The notes under the pieces were generated by a model, which saw only the letters and a program-made list of their open reading frames with translations, made no database searches and was not told the origin of the DNA. Both the position numbers and the translations under genes were made by a program. A DNA stretch of 64,000 nucleotides from Syntrophus sp. (in: bacteria). Its GTDB lineage: Bacteria; Desulfobacterota; Syntrophorhabdia; Syntrophorhabdales; Syntrophorhabdaceae. Positions within the stretch are counted from its first letter, which is position 1; each line of letters opens with the position of its first letter. The stretch is from positions 1 through 64,000 of the forward strand of contig PNOF01000002.1 in assembly GCA_013824645.1 (NCBI GenBank), in the 5' to 3' direction. This document shows, piece after piece, positions 1 to 7,727 of the stretch.

Positions 1-442
1 TCTTTAATGAGATACGCTTCACGAGATACGAGACACAAAATATGATACATGACAAGTGACACAGTTGAAGGATCAACTTTACAGGAGATGAAGAACTTGT
101 CCGTATTGATACACGAAGCAACAGTGATGTAATAACTCTCTATAAAGGACTCACCCCCGGATAAATTAGATATTTCAATCAGTACCCCTTAGATTCGCTG
201 AAAAGAGCCTATATTGGAGTTGCAGGTGCAAATGAACGCAGATACTGTCTTTAAGCTCAAGCCCGGGATCTGTATTGCCAGTGCACACATTGTGCCCAGG
301 GTCTGCCATTTCCCATCTCCCATCTCTTCCAACTTCTTCCCCGTGTACCTGCTGGTTACAGGTCCTTGAAACGAATACAAATTAATATAACAAAAATAAC
401 GAAATAGTGTATTATCTTAAATAAGTAGCTAAGGCACGTAAA
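1..442. other. Upstream stretch without a recognisable gene
   Basis: No open frame here has a ribosome binding site, family motif or plausible codon use. A 63-codon minus-strand frame (189-380) looks like chance. The first 50 bases carry an imperfect repetition of 'gagatacg', and AT-rich sequence before position 442 probably holds the promoter of the PAS gene, though I cannot place -35/-10 boxes with normal spacing. Confidence 0.5.
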
Positions 443-1174
443 ATGAATGATGCGGATAAAACAAGAGAACAATTAGTTAATGAATTAACAGAAATGCGTC
501 GGCTCATTACCAAGCTGGAAAAATCAGAAATAAGGCGTGAGCAGATAGAAAAGGCCCTGAAGGAGAGTGAGGAACGTTACAAAAGGCTTTTTGAATCAGT
601 AACAGACTATGTTTATACCGTTAAAGTTGAAGATGGCCGCCCGGTCTCGACAACCCATGGAATAGCCTGCCAGAAAGTGACCGGCTACACGGCTGAAGAA
701 TACATGTCTGACACAGAACTATGGTATAGGATGATTCATGGGGCAGATCAAGGAATTGTGATAGAACAGGTTAACAGAATATTTACCGGTGAGCACATAT
801 CGACCGTTGAACATCAAATCATTCACAAAGATGGCTCAACCCGCTGGATCAGCAATACACCTGTTCCTCATTATGACGAAAATGGCCGTCTTATAGCCTA
901 CGATGGTATTATTACCGACATTACCAAACGCAAAAAGATCGAAGAGGAACGAGAAAAACTTATTCTTGAACTCAAAGATGCGATTTCAAAAATCAGGACT
1001 TTGAAAGGGCTCCTTCCGATATGCTCTTCCTGCAAGAAGATACGCAATGATGCAGGTTATTGGGAACAGATGGAAGTCTATGTAAGGGACCACTCCGAGG
1101 CAGACTTCACTCATGGTATCTGTCCTGAATGTGCAAAAAAACTGTATCCTGAGTTTTATAAAGAGAAGAAATAA
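443..1174 (+). CDS. PAS domain sensory protein with C-terminal four-cysteine motif
   Basis: The 243-aa soluble protein has an N-terminal coiled coil (about residues 1-45), one PAS/PAC fold (about 46-165, with a clear PAC segment DGSTRW...ITDITKRKK), a second short helix, and a tail with CSSC at 194-197 and CPEC at 227-230. PAS domains sense small ligands or redox state. The paired CxxC tail is a recurring add-on in PAS proteins and response regulators of Desulfobacterota and probably binds a metal. There is no HisKA, HATPase, GGDEF or helix-turn-helix output, so it must signal through a partner. No partner gene is adjacent, and a decayed cytochrome fragment follows directly. Family assignment is firm; the signal and target are unknown. 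Confidence 0.85.
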   Translation: MNDADKTREQLVNELTEMRRLITKLEKSEIRREQIEKALKESEERYKRLFESVTDYVYTVKVEDGRPVSTTHGIACQKVTGYTAEEYMSDTELWYRMIHGADQGIVIEQVNRIFTGEHISTVEHQIIHKDGSTRWISNTPVPHYDENGRLIAYDGIITDITKRKKIEEEREKLILELKDAISKIRTLKGLLPICSSCKKIRNDAGYWEQMEVYVRDHSEADFTHGICPECAKKLYPEFYKEKK

Positions 1175-1394
1175 AACATTTCAACTCCTCAACAAACAAT
1201 TTACCGCCTATCCGGTGAGTTGGAGAATTACGGCAACAAGAACGACTGGAATAGTAACTGTGGTACTTGCCATACTACCGGCTACCGCATCCCTGAAGCG
1301 GACAAAAGGTTACACCGGCAGGACCCTTAAAGATGAGTGGAATGAATTGAGTGCTGGCTGCGAGGCATGCCACGGCCAATATGGGACCTCCTAA
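1175..1394 (+). pseudogene. Remnant of a multihaem cytochrome c family protein (frameshifted)
   Basis: Two frames read through this stretch. One gives a CGTCH haem-binding motif (about 1258-1272) inside NSNCGTCHTTGY and stops shortly after. The next frame continues with GRTLKDEWNELSAGCEACHG, a second CxxCH motif. In intact multihaem cytochromes these blocks follow each other in one frame (CGTCHTTGY...CEACHG). No start codon, signal peptide or further haem motif is present, so this is a piece of a larger gene with a +1/-1 shift. It follows the PAS stop codon directly. The call rests on two motifs and their order. Confidence 0.7.
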
Positions 1395-1424
1395 TTACTA
1401 CGAACAGTCTTCCAAGAGGGTATA

Positions 1425-1844
1425 TCAGATAGATCTCTCCCATCCCTGTCCGAAATCGGCAAGGGGCCTGATACTGCATACCTCGAAGGTTATTGCTGCA
1501 TAGATCATTTTCGCGGCGGCTTCTCCAGCCTTTTCGGCAAGCTGTTTTTTCATCAGGTCGACTTTTTTTCCCGATGTCTGGCATTCAATCATTTTAAGAT
1601 ATATCCTTATCCCTTTCCATTGGGGAAGAGCATTACCGGGTTCCATGATCAAGTAGCAGGCGTTAGGATTTTCCTGGAGATTTGTAAAGGTCCTGTTCTT
1701 CGACAGCGCCATGACAATTGTCTTTTCATCAACCATGCGGGGTGATCCGAAATATGCCGAGTTCACTTGTCCTTCTTTACTGGCGGTACTGAGTGTGCCG
1801 AGACGGGGTTGTTTATTAAAATATTCCATTAAACCTGTAGACAT
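1425..1844 (-). CDS. Pyridoxamine 5'-phosphate oxidase-like flavin split-barrel protein
   Basis: The 139-aa protein has the compact split-barrel pattern of the PPOX/FMN-binding family: an N-terminal LGTLSTASKEGQVNSAYFGSP strand pair, then KNRTFTNLQENPNACYLI, and a C-terminal beta segment. Members bind FMN, F420 or haem, or act as flavin reductases; the substrate cannot be read from sequence. The start is supported by a GGGAGGG ribosome binding site a few bases upstream on the minus strand. It is monocistronic and converges on the cytochrome remnant. Confidence 0.8.
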   Translation of the reverse strand: MSTGLMEYFNKQPRLGTLSTASKEGQVNSAYFGSPRMVDEKTIVMALSKNRTFTNLQENPNACYLIMEPGNALPQWKGIRIYLKMIECQTSGKKVDLMKKQLAEKAGEAAAKMIYAAITFEVCSIRPLADFGQGWERSI

Positions 1845-2057
1845 AATTTATCCCTCCCTGGTTTATTTGTATTGAATTATTATAACAAAATTGTCGGGAA
1901 GAATGAAAAAATATATGCAGTATCTTTCTTGACAGTTTTTCAAACTGCGTGCTATAAATTCTCATATATTACATCTTAAAAGAGGCGAACCTTGTTAGAA
2001 AAAAACAAGCATTTACATGTCCACAATTTAAAGTGGCTATTCATTTGGGAGATGTGG

Positions 2058-2954
2058 ATGAGAAAAGATATAAAAAGGCTGAGTTCATTTCTCGTGCTTC
2101 TTTTTGTCTGTATTTGTATTTATCCTTTTTCATCGTATGCAGAGAGCCAGAAAATTTTTTTTTGGCGGGTCCAGACAAAAAACAGTACCGTTTATCTTCT
2201 CGGTTCAATACATCTTTTAAAGCGGGATGTATATCCTTTGAGCAGGATAATTGAGAACTCTTATGATAAGTCGGATTTTCTTGCAGTAGAGGCCGATATT
2301 GCTGATATCGGCAATATCGATATGACACAGGTCCTCAATAATGCCATCTATCAGGGTGATGATTCTATTGAAAAACATATTTCAAGAGATGCCCTTGCAG
2401 TGGTTCAGAAAGAAGCCGGGAGGCTCGGTTTGCCCTTCGAGCTTATCAAAATACAGAAACCGTGGCTCCTGGCGCTGACCATGCAGTCGCTGGAGTTGAT
2501 GAAGGCAGGCTACGACCCCGAGTACGGTATTGACAAGTATTTCCTTAACAAGGCACAGGGGAAGAAAAAGATTTTTGAACTTGAGAGCTTTGACTACCAG
2601 ATCAACCTTCTCTCAGGGTTTTCCGATACAGAACAGGAATTGTTTCTTCTCTATGCATTGAAGGATTTAGATGTCCTTACTCGCGAAGTAGATAAGCTGA
2701 TAGGGGCATGGAAGACAGGAAACGTTCGTGTCATGGAGACCCTTGCCACCAAATCTATCGTTGATGAAAGCAGGTTTTATCCTATATATGAGAAATTGAT
2801 TATAGCAAGGAATAGAAATATGGTTTCCAGGATTGAAAATTACCTGCAATCCAGAGGGACATATTTTGTTGTCGTGGGAGCAGCACACTTAGTAGGCAAA
2901 AACGGGATTATTCAACTCTTGAAAAATAAGGGTTATTCTGTAGAGCAACTGTAG
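2058..2954 (+). CDS. TraB/GumN family exported protein
   Basis: About 298 aa from the ATG chosen here, which sits behind a GGGAG box at 2047-2051; a longer frame opens at 1992 without a ribosome binding site. A hydrophobic signal segment (SFLVLLFVCICIYPF) is followed by the TraB/GumN core: LLGSIHLLKRDVYPL, VEADI and, near the C terminus, VVGAAHLVGKNGI. The two GxxH-type motifs and the acidic residue are the conserved features of this Tiki-like putative metalloprotease family. It probably acts in the periplasm. Its last 47 bases overlap the 3' end of the convergent lytic transglycosylase gene. Confidence 0.82.
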   Translation: MRKDIKRLSSFLVLLFVCICIYPFSSYAESQKIFFWRVQTKNSTVYLLGSIHLLKRDVYPLSRIIENSYDKSDFLAVEADIADIGNIDMTQVLNNAIYQGDDSIEKHISRDALAVVQKEAGRLGLPFELIKIQKPWLLALTMQSLELMKAGYDPEYGIDKYFLNKAQGKKKIFELESFDYQINLLSGFSDTEQELFLLYALKDLDVLTREVDKLIGAWKTGNVRVMETLATKSIVDESRFYPIYEKLIIARNRNMVSRIENYLQSRGTYFVVVGAAHLVGKNGIIQLLKNKGYSVEQL

Positions 2955-3579
2955 ATGTTGGTGCTTGGTATTGTTCTTCCGGGTCGGGGAGGATTTCAAT
3001 GATCTGTTGGTACTCATTCATAACTTTTCTGGTAAAGGCTGTCGTTTTCGCGCCATTGTCGGGATCGGTTTTTTTTACTTTGGAGGGCCCTGCGTTATAA
3101 GCATGGAGTGCCGAGACAATGTTGTCGAACATTCCATGGAGTTTTGAAAGGTAGCTCACACCGATCTTGATATTCTTTTCCGGTTCGTGTAGGCATTTCG
3201 CTCCTTTGATCTCAACGCCGGATTCGCGGGCAATGATTTTCGCCGAAGATGGTTTTATCTGCATGAGGCCCCTGGCGCCCCGTCTCGATATCGCTTCATT
3301 TTTAAAATTGCTTTCTACTTTCATGACAGCCAGGATAAGACGGTAGTCGATATCATATTCCTGTGATTCTTTATAAATGCTGTTGGCTATAGCTTTCATT
3401 TTTTCATCAGAAGTATTGACCTTTTTCTCTTTCATGTACTGCACAGTTTTTGATATGATTGTCTCTTTTTCGGAGTTGTCCTCAATGATTTTACCGGTAA
3501 AGGAAAAAGTTGTTGATATACATGCCAAGGATAATAAAATGGCCACCGGAAAAATCATATAGTGCTTTTTGGTTGTCAT
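2908..3579 (-). CDS. Lytic transglycosylase (SLT domain), exported
   Basis: The 223-aa protein has a signal peptide (about residues 7-27), a linker, and a soluble-lytic-transglycosylase domain (about 72-185). The catalytic glutamate is E89 in MKVESNF, followed by GLMQIKP (104-110) and AYNAGP. It would cleave the MurNAc-GlcNAc bond of peptidoglycan in the periplasm, forming 1,6-anhydro ends. Starts at ATG; the gene diverges from the MetE/UroD-like gene at 3717. The tail overlaps the end of the TraB/GumN gene antisense. Confidence 0.9.
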   Translation of the reverse strand: MTTKKHYMIFPVAILLSLACISTTFSFTGKIIEDNSEKETIISKTVQYMKEKKVNTSDEKMKAIANSIYKESQEYDIDYRLILAVMKVESNFKNEAISRRGARGLMQIKPSSAKIIARESGVEIKGAKCLHEPEKNIKIGVSYLSKLHGMFDNIVSALHAYNAGPSKVKKTDPDNGAKTTAFTRKVMNEYQQIIEILPDPEEQYQAPTSTVALQNNPYFSRVE

Positions 3580-3649
3580 GGTTTGAGCGTATTGTATAGC
3601 CTCCGATAAATAATGTCAACCAAAAAAATGTTTATGAGGATGTAACCTA

Positions 3650-3678
3650 TTGAAAACAAATACATTTAAAGCTATTAG
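3650..3678 (+). promoter_or_regulatory. Candidate sigma-70 promoter of the 3717-7645 run
   Basis: TTGAAA at 3650-3655, a 17-base spacer and TATTAG at 3673-3678 lie about 40 bases ahead of the first start codon. Inferred from consensus and spacing only. Confidence 0.4.
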
Positions 3679-3716
3679 ATATTGACAATAACAAAGCCAT
3701 CTGTTAAGGATGTTAT

Positions 3717-4748
3717 ATGAAAAGGCCCTTAATGTTTAAAGGGGATTTGTCGACGACTGCTATGGGGATTATGCCTCACGTGGATGTGGATAGCGCTCTC
3801 GAACTTGCCATGACGATGGACATTCCTTTCTGGCCGCAACTTCCAAGGCTCTCCTATTATGAGGATATGTATGTGCAGGCACTTGAAAAATTTCCCGGCG
3901 CCATCATCGATGCTGAGCGTTCAAGCGTCCATATTGATACGCAATCTTTTTTTGATGAATTGCCGCAGTATTTCGAGCATGAAGATGACTTTGAGTACTT
4001 TGCGCTTTCCAGACGTTTTTCTTCTGTCTACAGAGCATTTCTTGAAAAGGATCTTTCCCTGTTTAGGTCGGTAAGGGGACAGACAATCAGTCCTGTAAGT
4101 CTTACCTTGAAAATAGTAGATGAGAATGGCAGACCAATAGTTTATAATGATGAAATACGTGCTTTTGCCTTTGCTTTTATACAGAAGAAGGTGAATATCC
4201 AGTACAGAGAACTGCTGAAAAAGAATGAAAGGTCCTTTGTGTGGGTTGACGATCCCGGCCTCGAATTTATTTTTAATGCCATGTGCGGTTACGATAATAT
4301 AAAGGCAAAGAAGGAGCTGACTGAGTTTTTTGACGGTATTGAAGGGGTGCGGGGTCTTCATCTTTGCGGGAGGCCGGACTGGGACTTCCTTTTGACGCTC
4401 AATATTGAGATTCTCTCATTTAACGCCTATGCTTTTGGTGATACATTTGTTACCTATGATACTGTGAAGAAATTTTTGGAAGAGGGAGGGATTATTAGCT
4501 GGGGTATCGTCCCGACCTATTATGAAGAGTTTACCGGAGAGGATCTACGGAGCCTTGCAAAAAGACTTGAAGATATGTGGGGGGTATTACAAAAAAAGGG
4601 GTTGGATATGGAAGTTATTGTGAATAATAGTTTGCTTGCGCCTGCCACGTGTAATCTTATGAATGTTGATAAGACTGCAACGGTTGAGAAATCCTTCCGG
4701 CTTCTCAACGAGCTTTCATATTTCTTAAAAGAAAGGTATCTGACATGA
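3717..4748 (+). CDS. UroD/MetE-superfamily protein with a zinc-type His-Cys-Cys set
   Basis: The 343-aa protein has the TIM-barrel signature of the cobalamin-independent methionine synthase/uroporphyrinogen decarboxylase superfamily. It retains a probable zinc site: H215 and C217 in HLCGRPDWD, and C312 in APATCNL, the His-x-Cys...Cys pattern used to activate thiols in MetE and CmuA/MtbA-type methyltransferases. It lacks the N-terminal folate domain of MetE, so a corrinoid or thiol methyl transfer is more plausible than folate-dependent methionine synthesis. AAGGA precedes the ATG. Its stop overlaps the NAD kinase start (ATGA), so the two are translationally coupled. Function beyond the fold is unknown. 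Confidence 0.65.
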   Translation: MKRPLMFKGDLSTTAMGIMPHVDVDSALELAMTMDIPFWPQLPRLSYYEDMYVQALEKFPGAIIDAERSSVHIDTQSFFDELPQYFEHEDDFEYFALSRRFSSVYRAFLEKDLSLFRSVRGQTISPVSLTLKIVDENGRPIVYNDEIRAFAFAFIQKKVNIQYRELLKKNERSFVWVDDPGLEFIFNAMCGYDNIKAKKELTEFFDGIEGVRGLHLCGRPDWDFLLTLNIEILSFNAYAFGDTFVTYDTVKKFLEEGGIISWGIVPTYYEEFTGEDLRSLAKRLEDMWGVLQKKGLDMEVIVNNSLLAPATCNLMNVDKTATVEKSFRLLNELSYFLKERYLT

Positions 4749-5596
4749 AGATAATCCATGTTGTCTGCAAACGTGCTAAAGAAGACGCAATAGATATAGC
4801 GGGAGAGCTTATCAAAACATTCGGAGCATCTCTTAATATTGTTCTCGAAGAGGAGACGGCACGGAAACTTGGTTACGACAAAACATTCGAGATGGAGCAT
4901 GTCGGTGAAGGCGCCGATCTTATTATCGTCCTTGGTGGTGACGGGACACTCTTAAGCGTATCGAGGCACGGCAAGAGAAAAGAAGTACCGATCCTCGGGG
5001 TCAATCTCGGTGGACTTGGATTTTTGACGGAGACATCTGTAGAAGAGCTTCCCGCAACGCTTACAAAGGTGCTTGGGGGTGATTTTGGTATTTCAAAGAG
5101 GATTATGATTGATGTAAGGGTGAAGCGGGATAATGACATAATATTTGAAATTACTGTTCTCAATGATGCTGTTATCACAAAAGATGCCCTTGCGCGAATC
5201 ATCGATATCGAGACCTATGTGGACAATGAATACCTCACAACATTTAAAGCGGATGGCCTTATATTTTCTACCCCGACAGGGTCAACAGGATACTCAGCGT
5301 CGGCGGGCGGCCCCCTTCTATATCCGTCACTTCCGAACATCATTGTGACGCCTATCTGTCCGCATACGCTGACCAATCGACCTATTATATTGCAGGAAGA
5401 CGCTGAAGTGAGGGCTCAGTTGAAATCAAAAGGGGAAAAGGTTGTCTTAACCCTTGACGGGCAGATCGGTTTTCCCCTTGAGTTTGACGATGAGGTGATG
5501 ATCAAAAAGTCAGCTCATGTGGTTAACCTCATTTCTTCATCATCAAGAGGATATTTTGAGATATTGAGGACAAAACTCAAATGGGGTGAACGATAG
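4745..5596 (+). CDS. nadK: NAD kinase
   Basis: The 283-aa protein phosphorylates NAD to NADP using ATP or polyphosphate. It has the diagnostic GGDGTLL (64-70), the NDAVI block and the TPTGSTGYS loop (around 180), all in normal order and at normal length for the bacterial family. Start overlaps the previous stop by four bases; recN follows after two bases. The pairing with recN is common in many bacteria. Confidence 0.95.
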   Translation: MKIIHVVCKRAKEDAIDIAGELIKTFGASLNIVLEEETARKLGYDKTFEMEHVGEGADLIIVLGGDGTLLSVSRHGKRKEVPILGVNLGGLGFLTETSVEELPATLTKVLGGDFGISKRIMIDVRVKRDNDIIFEITVLNDAVITKDALARIIDIETYVDNEYLTTFKADGLIFSTPTGSTGYSASAGGPLLYPSLPNIIVTPICPHTLTNRPIILQEDAEVRAQLKSKGEKVVLTLDGQIGFPLEFDDEVMIKKSAHVVNLISSSSRGYFEILRTKLKWGER

Positions 5597-5598
5597 GA

Positions 5599-7203
5599 AT
5601 GCTTACCTATCTCAGTGTAAAAGGTTTTGCCATTATCGATGAACTGAGGGTTGAGTTCGGAGAAGGATTCAATGTGATTACAGGCGAAACCGGGGCAGGG
5701 AAATCGATCATTATTAACGCACTATCGACGCTCATGAATGCGAAAGTGTCTCCCGATGTAGTTCGAAGCAGTGCCTCTCAGGCTGAAGTTACAGGCCATT
5801 TTATAAGCAATAATGATGAATATATCCTCAAGCGTATTGTCAGCAACACGGGGCGTTCAAGGGCATTTTCCAACGACGAGCCGGTTGTGCTTGCAAAACT
5901 TGAATCGCTTGGTGGCATGCTGATCAGTATTTATGGCCAGAACGACTTCCAGCATTTGCTTGATAAGGAAAATTATACTGCTATTATTGATAGTCTCCTT
6001 TCATTGACTGATGATCGGGAAGCCCTTGCGGAGAAGGTTGATGCTTTTAAGAAGGTCAGCGCAGAACTGGATCAGAAAAAGAGAGAAGTTGAGGGTAGGG
6101 GAAGAGAAGTGGAGCTTCTCGAGTTTCAGGTTGATGAAATAGAGAAAAGGAATATTAGCGAAGGTGAGGAAGAAACTATCCGCGAGAGGCTCAAGATCTT
6201 GAAAAATGCTGAAAAGATACGCAGTGTCCTTACGGAAATAGGAGAAGGTCTCCGGGGTGGCGACAATTCCGTACAGACAGTGTTTAAGCGGTCTATCGGT
6301 TTACTCAAATCTTTTAGTACTATTGAAGTAATGGAGTCCATGAGGAAAAAGATTGAATCTGTTTCTTTCGATGTAGAAGATATTTTGCTGGAGATGAGAA
6401 GTGCAGAAAAAACACTCCTTTTTGATGCGGAAGAGATGGAAACGCTGGAAGAACGGCTTACAGATATTTTCAAATTGAAGGATAAATATGGCAAGACATG
6501 TGAAGAAATAATGAGTTATGCCCGGTCTGCGCGAGAAAAACTCGAGTATTTGAATGGTCTTTCAACGAATATCGGGGAGATGGAAAAAGAAAAGAGCATT
6601 CTTGAAAACAAAGTGAAGGAAGATGCTGATCAGCTTTCCCGGAAAAGAAAAAAAGGATCCCTGGGCATTGAAAGGGCTATCATTCATGAACTCGAATTTC
6701 TTTCCATGAAAGGGCTCCAATTCAATATAGCGATTACAGAGAAAGGGTTTATTGACAGGGATGGAGCGGATGACATCGAACTCATGATTTCAACAAATCC
6801 GGGGGAACCATTGAAGCCTTTGAGAAAAGTGGCGTCCGGAGGAGAGCTGTCGAGAATTATGCTGGCCATCAAAAAGGTGATTGGCGGCGAAGAGGAAAAA
6901 ACACTGATTTTTGATGAAGTGGATGCCGGCATTGGCGGGAAAGTTGCCGATATGGTAGGCAAAAGATTACAGGAACTTGCCCGGAAGCACCAGGTCATCT
7001 GTATTACCCATCTGCCGCAGATTGCCGCATATGGCGACCACCATTTTCTTGTTGAAAAAGAATCCAAAAAAGGGCAAACAAAAACAGGTATCAGGGAACT
7101 TTCAGGAGATCATCGGGTACAGGAGATTGCCCGGATGATGGGTGGGGAAACCATTACGGAAAAAACATTAGAAAGAGCAGAGGAGATGCTTCGAAATGAT
7201 TAG
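5599..7203 (+). CDS. recN: DNA repair protein RecN
   Basis: The 534-aa SMC-like ATPase for double-strand-break repair has Walker A GETGAGKS (29-36), a long central coiled coil (about 155-365), an ABC signature in VASGGELSR and Walker B LIFDEVDAGIGG in the C-terminal head. It is slightly shorter than the usual ~550 aa but the order is complete. It is translationally coupled to the flanking genes: two bases from nadK, and it overlaps the acetyltransferase start by 8 bases. Confidence 0.96.
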   Translation: MLTYLSVKGFAIIDELRVEFGEGFNVITGETGAGKSIIINALSTLMNAKVSPDVVRSSASQAEVTGHFISNNDEYILKRIVSNTGRSRAFSNDEPVVLAKLESLGGMLISIYGQNDFQHLLDKENYTAIIDSLLSLTDDREALAEKVDAFKKVSAELDQKKREVEGRGREVELLEFQVDEIEKRNISEGEEETIRERLKILKNAEKIRSVLTEIGEGLRGGDNSVQTVFKRSIGLLKSFSTIEVMESMRKKIESVSFDVEDILLEMRSAEKTLLFDAEEMETLEERLTDIFKLKDKYGKTCEEIMSYARSAREKLEYLNGLSTNIGEMEKEKSILENKVKEDADQLSRKRKKGSLGIERAIIHELEFLSMKGLQFNIAITEKGFIDRDGADDIELMISTNPGEPLKPLRKVASGGELSRIMLAIKKVIGGEEEKTLIFDEVDAGIGGKVADMVGKRLQELARKHQVICITHLPQIAAYGDHHFLVEKESKKGQTKTGIRELSGDHRVQEIARMMGGETITEKTLERAEEMLRND

Positions 7204-7645
7204 AAAGGCATATATCGAAGATGTAAAGAAGATCCATAGTCTCATCAACCTTTCCTCATCGAATGGTGAGATGCTCCCGAGGCCCCTCGGTGAACTCTAC
7301 GATAATTTGCGGGATTATTTTGTCTATGTGGAGAATGGGAGGATAATCGGTACGGGCGGCCTCCATATTTGTTGGGAGGACCTCGCAGAGATACGTTCTC
7401 TCTGTGTGGCAGAATCATCGAGAAAGAAAGGGGTTGGCCGTATGCTCGTCGATGCCTGCATTGAAGAGGCCCGGCAATTCAGCATTGGGAAACTCTTTCT
7501 TTTGACCTATAAGGTAGATTTTTTCGTGAAATGTGGGTTTCATGTTACTGATAAGAAGGTATTTCCTCAGAAGATATGGTCCGACTGTATACGATGCCCC
7601 AAATTCCCTGAATGTGATGAAATTGCAATGATTAAAGAAATATAG
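7196..7645 (+). CDS. argA: GNAT N-acetyltransferase, short N-acetylglutamate-synthase type
   Basis: The 149-aa single GNAT domain has the acetyl-CoA loop block RKKGVGRML (about residues 79-87). The rest of the pattern, MLPRPLGELYDNLRD, WEDLAEIRSL, LLTYKVDFFVKCGF and a C-terminal DCIRCPKFPECDE, matches the short ArgA-like proteins that acetylate glutamate for arginine synthesis and lack the amino-acid-kinase half of classical ArgA. The assignment to glutamate is by family resemblance; a generic GNAT role cannot be excluded. It overlaps recN by 8 bases and is the last gene of this run. Confidence 0.7.
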   Translation: MIRKAYIEDVKKIHSLINLSSSNGEMLPRPLGELYDNLRDYFVYVENGRIIGTGGLHICWEDLAEIRSLCVAESSRKKGVGRMLVDACIEEARQFSIGKLFLLTYKVDFFVKCGFHVTDKKVFPQKIWSDCIRCPKFPECDEIAMIKEI

Positions 7646-7700
7646 GTGATAGGTGATAATCAGAATACCGGTAAGTGCGAATCGTAAATCGTAAATCGGG
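7643..7700. repeat. Short tandem repeats between argA-like gene and pmbA
   Basis: TAGGTGA is repeated twice at 7643-7656 and AATCGTA/AATCG units run tandemly at about 7679-7699. The AATCGT core also appears in the repeats at 51512-51570, so this may be one dispersed intergenic motif. Confidence 0.45.
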
Positions 7701-7727
7701 AAGGGTACAGAGTTAAGGGGTGTAAGC

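Noticed and set aside
189-380. 63-codon minus-strand ORF near the window start
   Set aside because: No ribosome binding site, no family motif, odd composition; most likely chance.
3717-4748. Cobalamin-independent methionine synthase (MetE)
   Set aside because: Only half the length of MetE, with no N-terminal domain; only the superfamily fold and zinc-type residues are shared.
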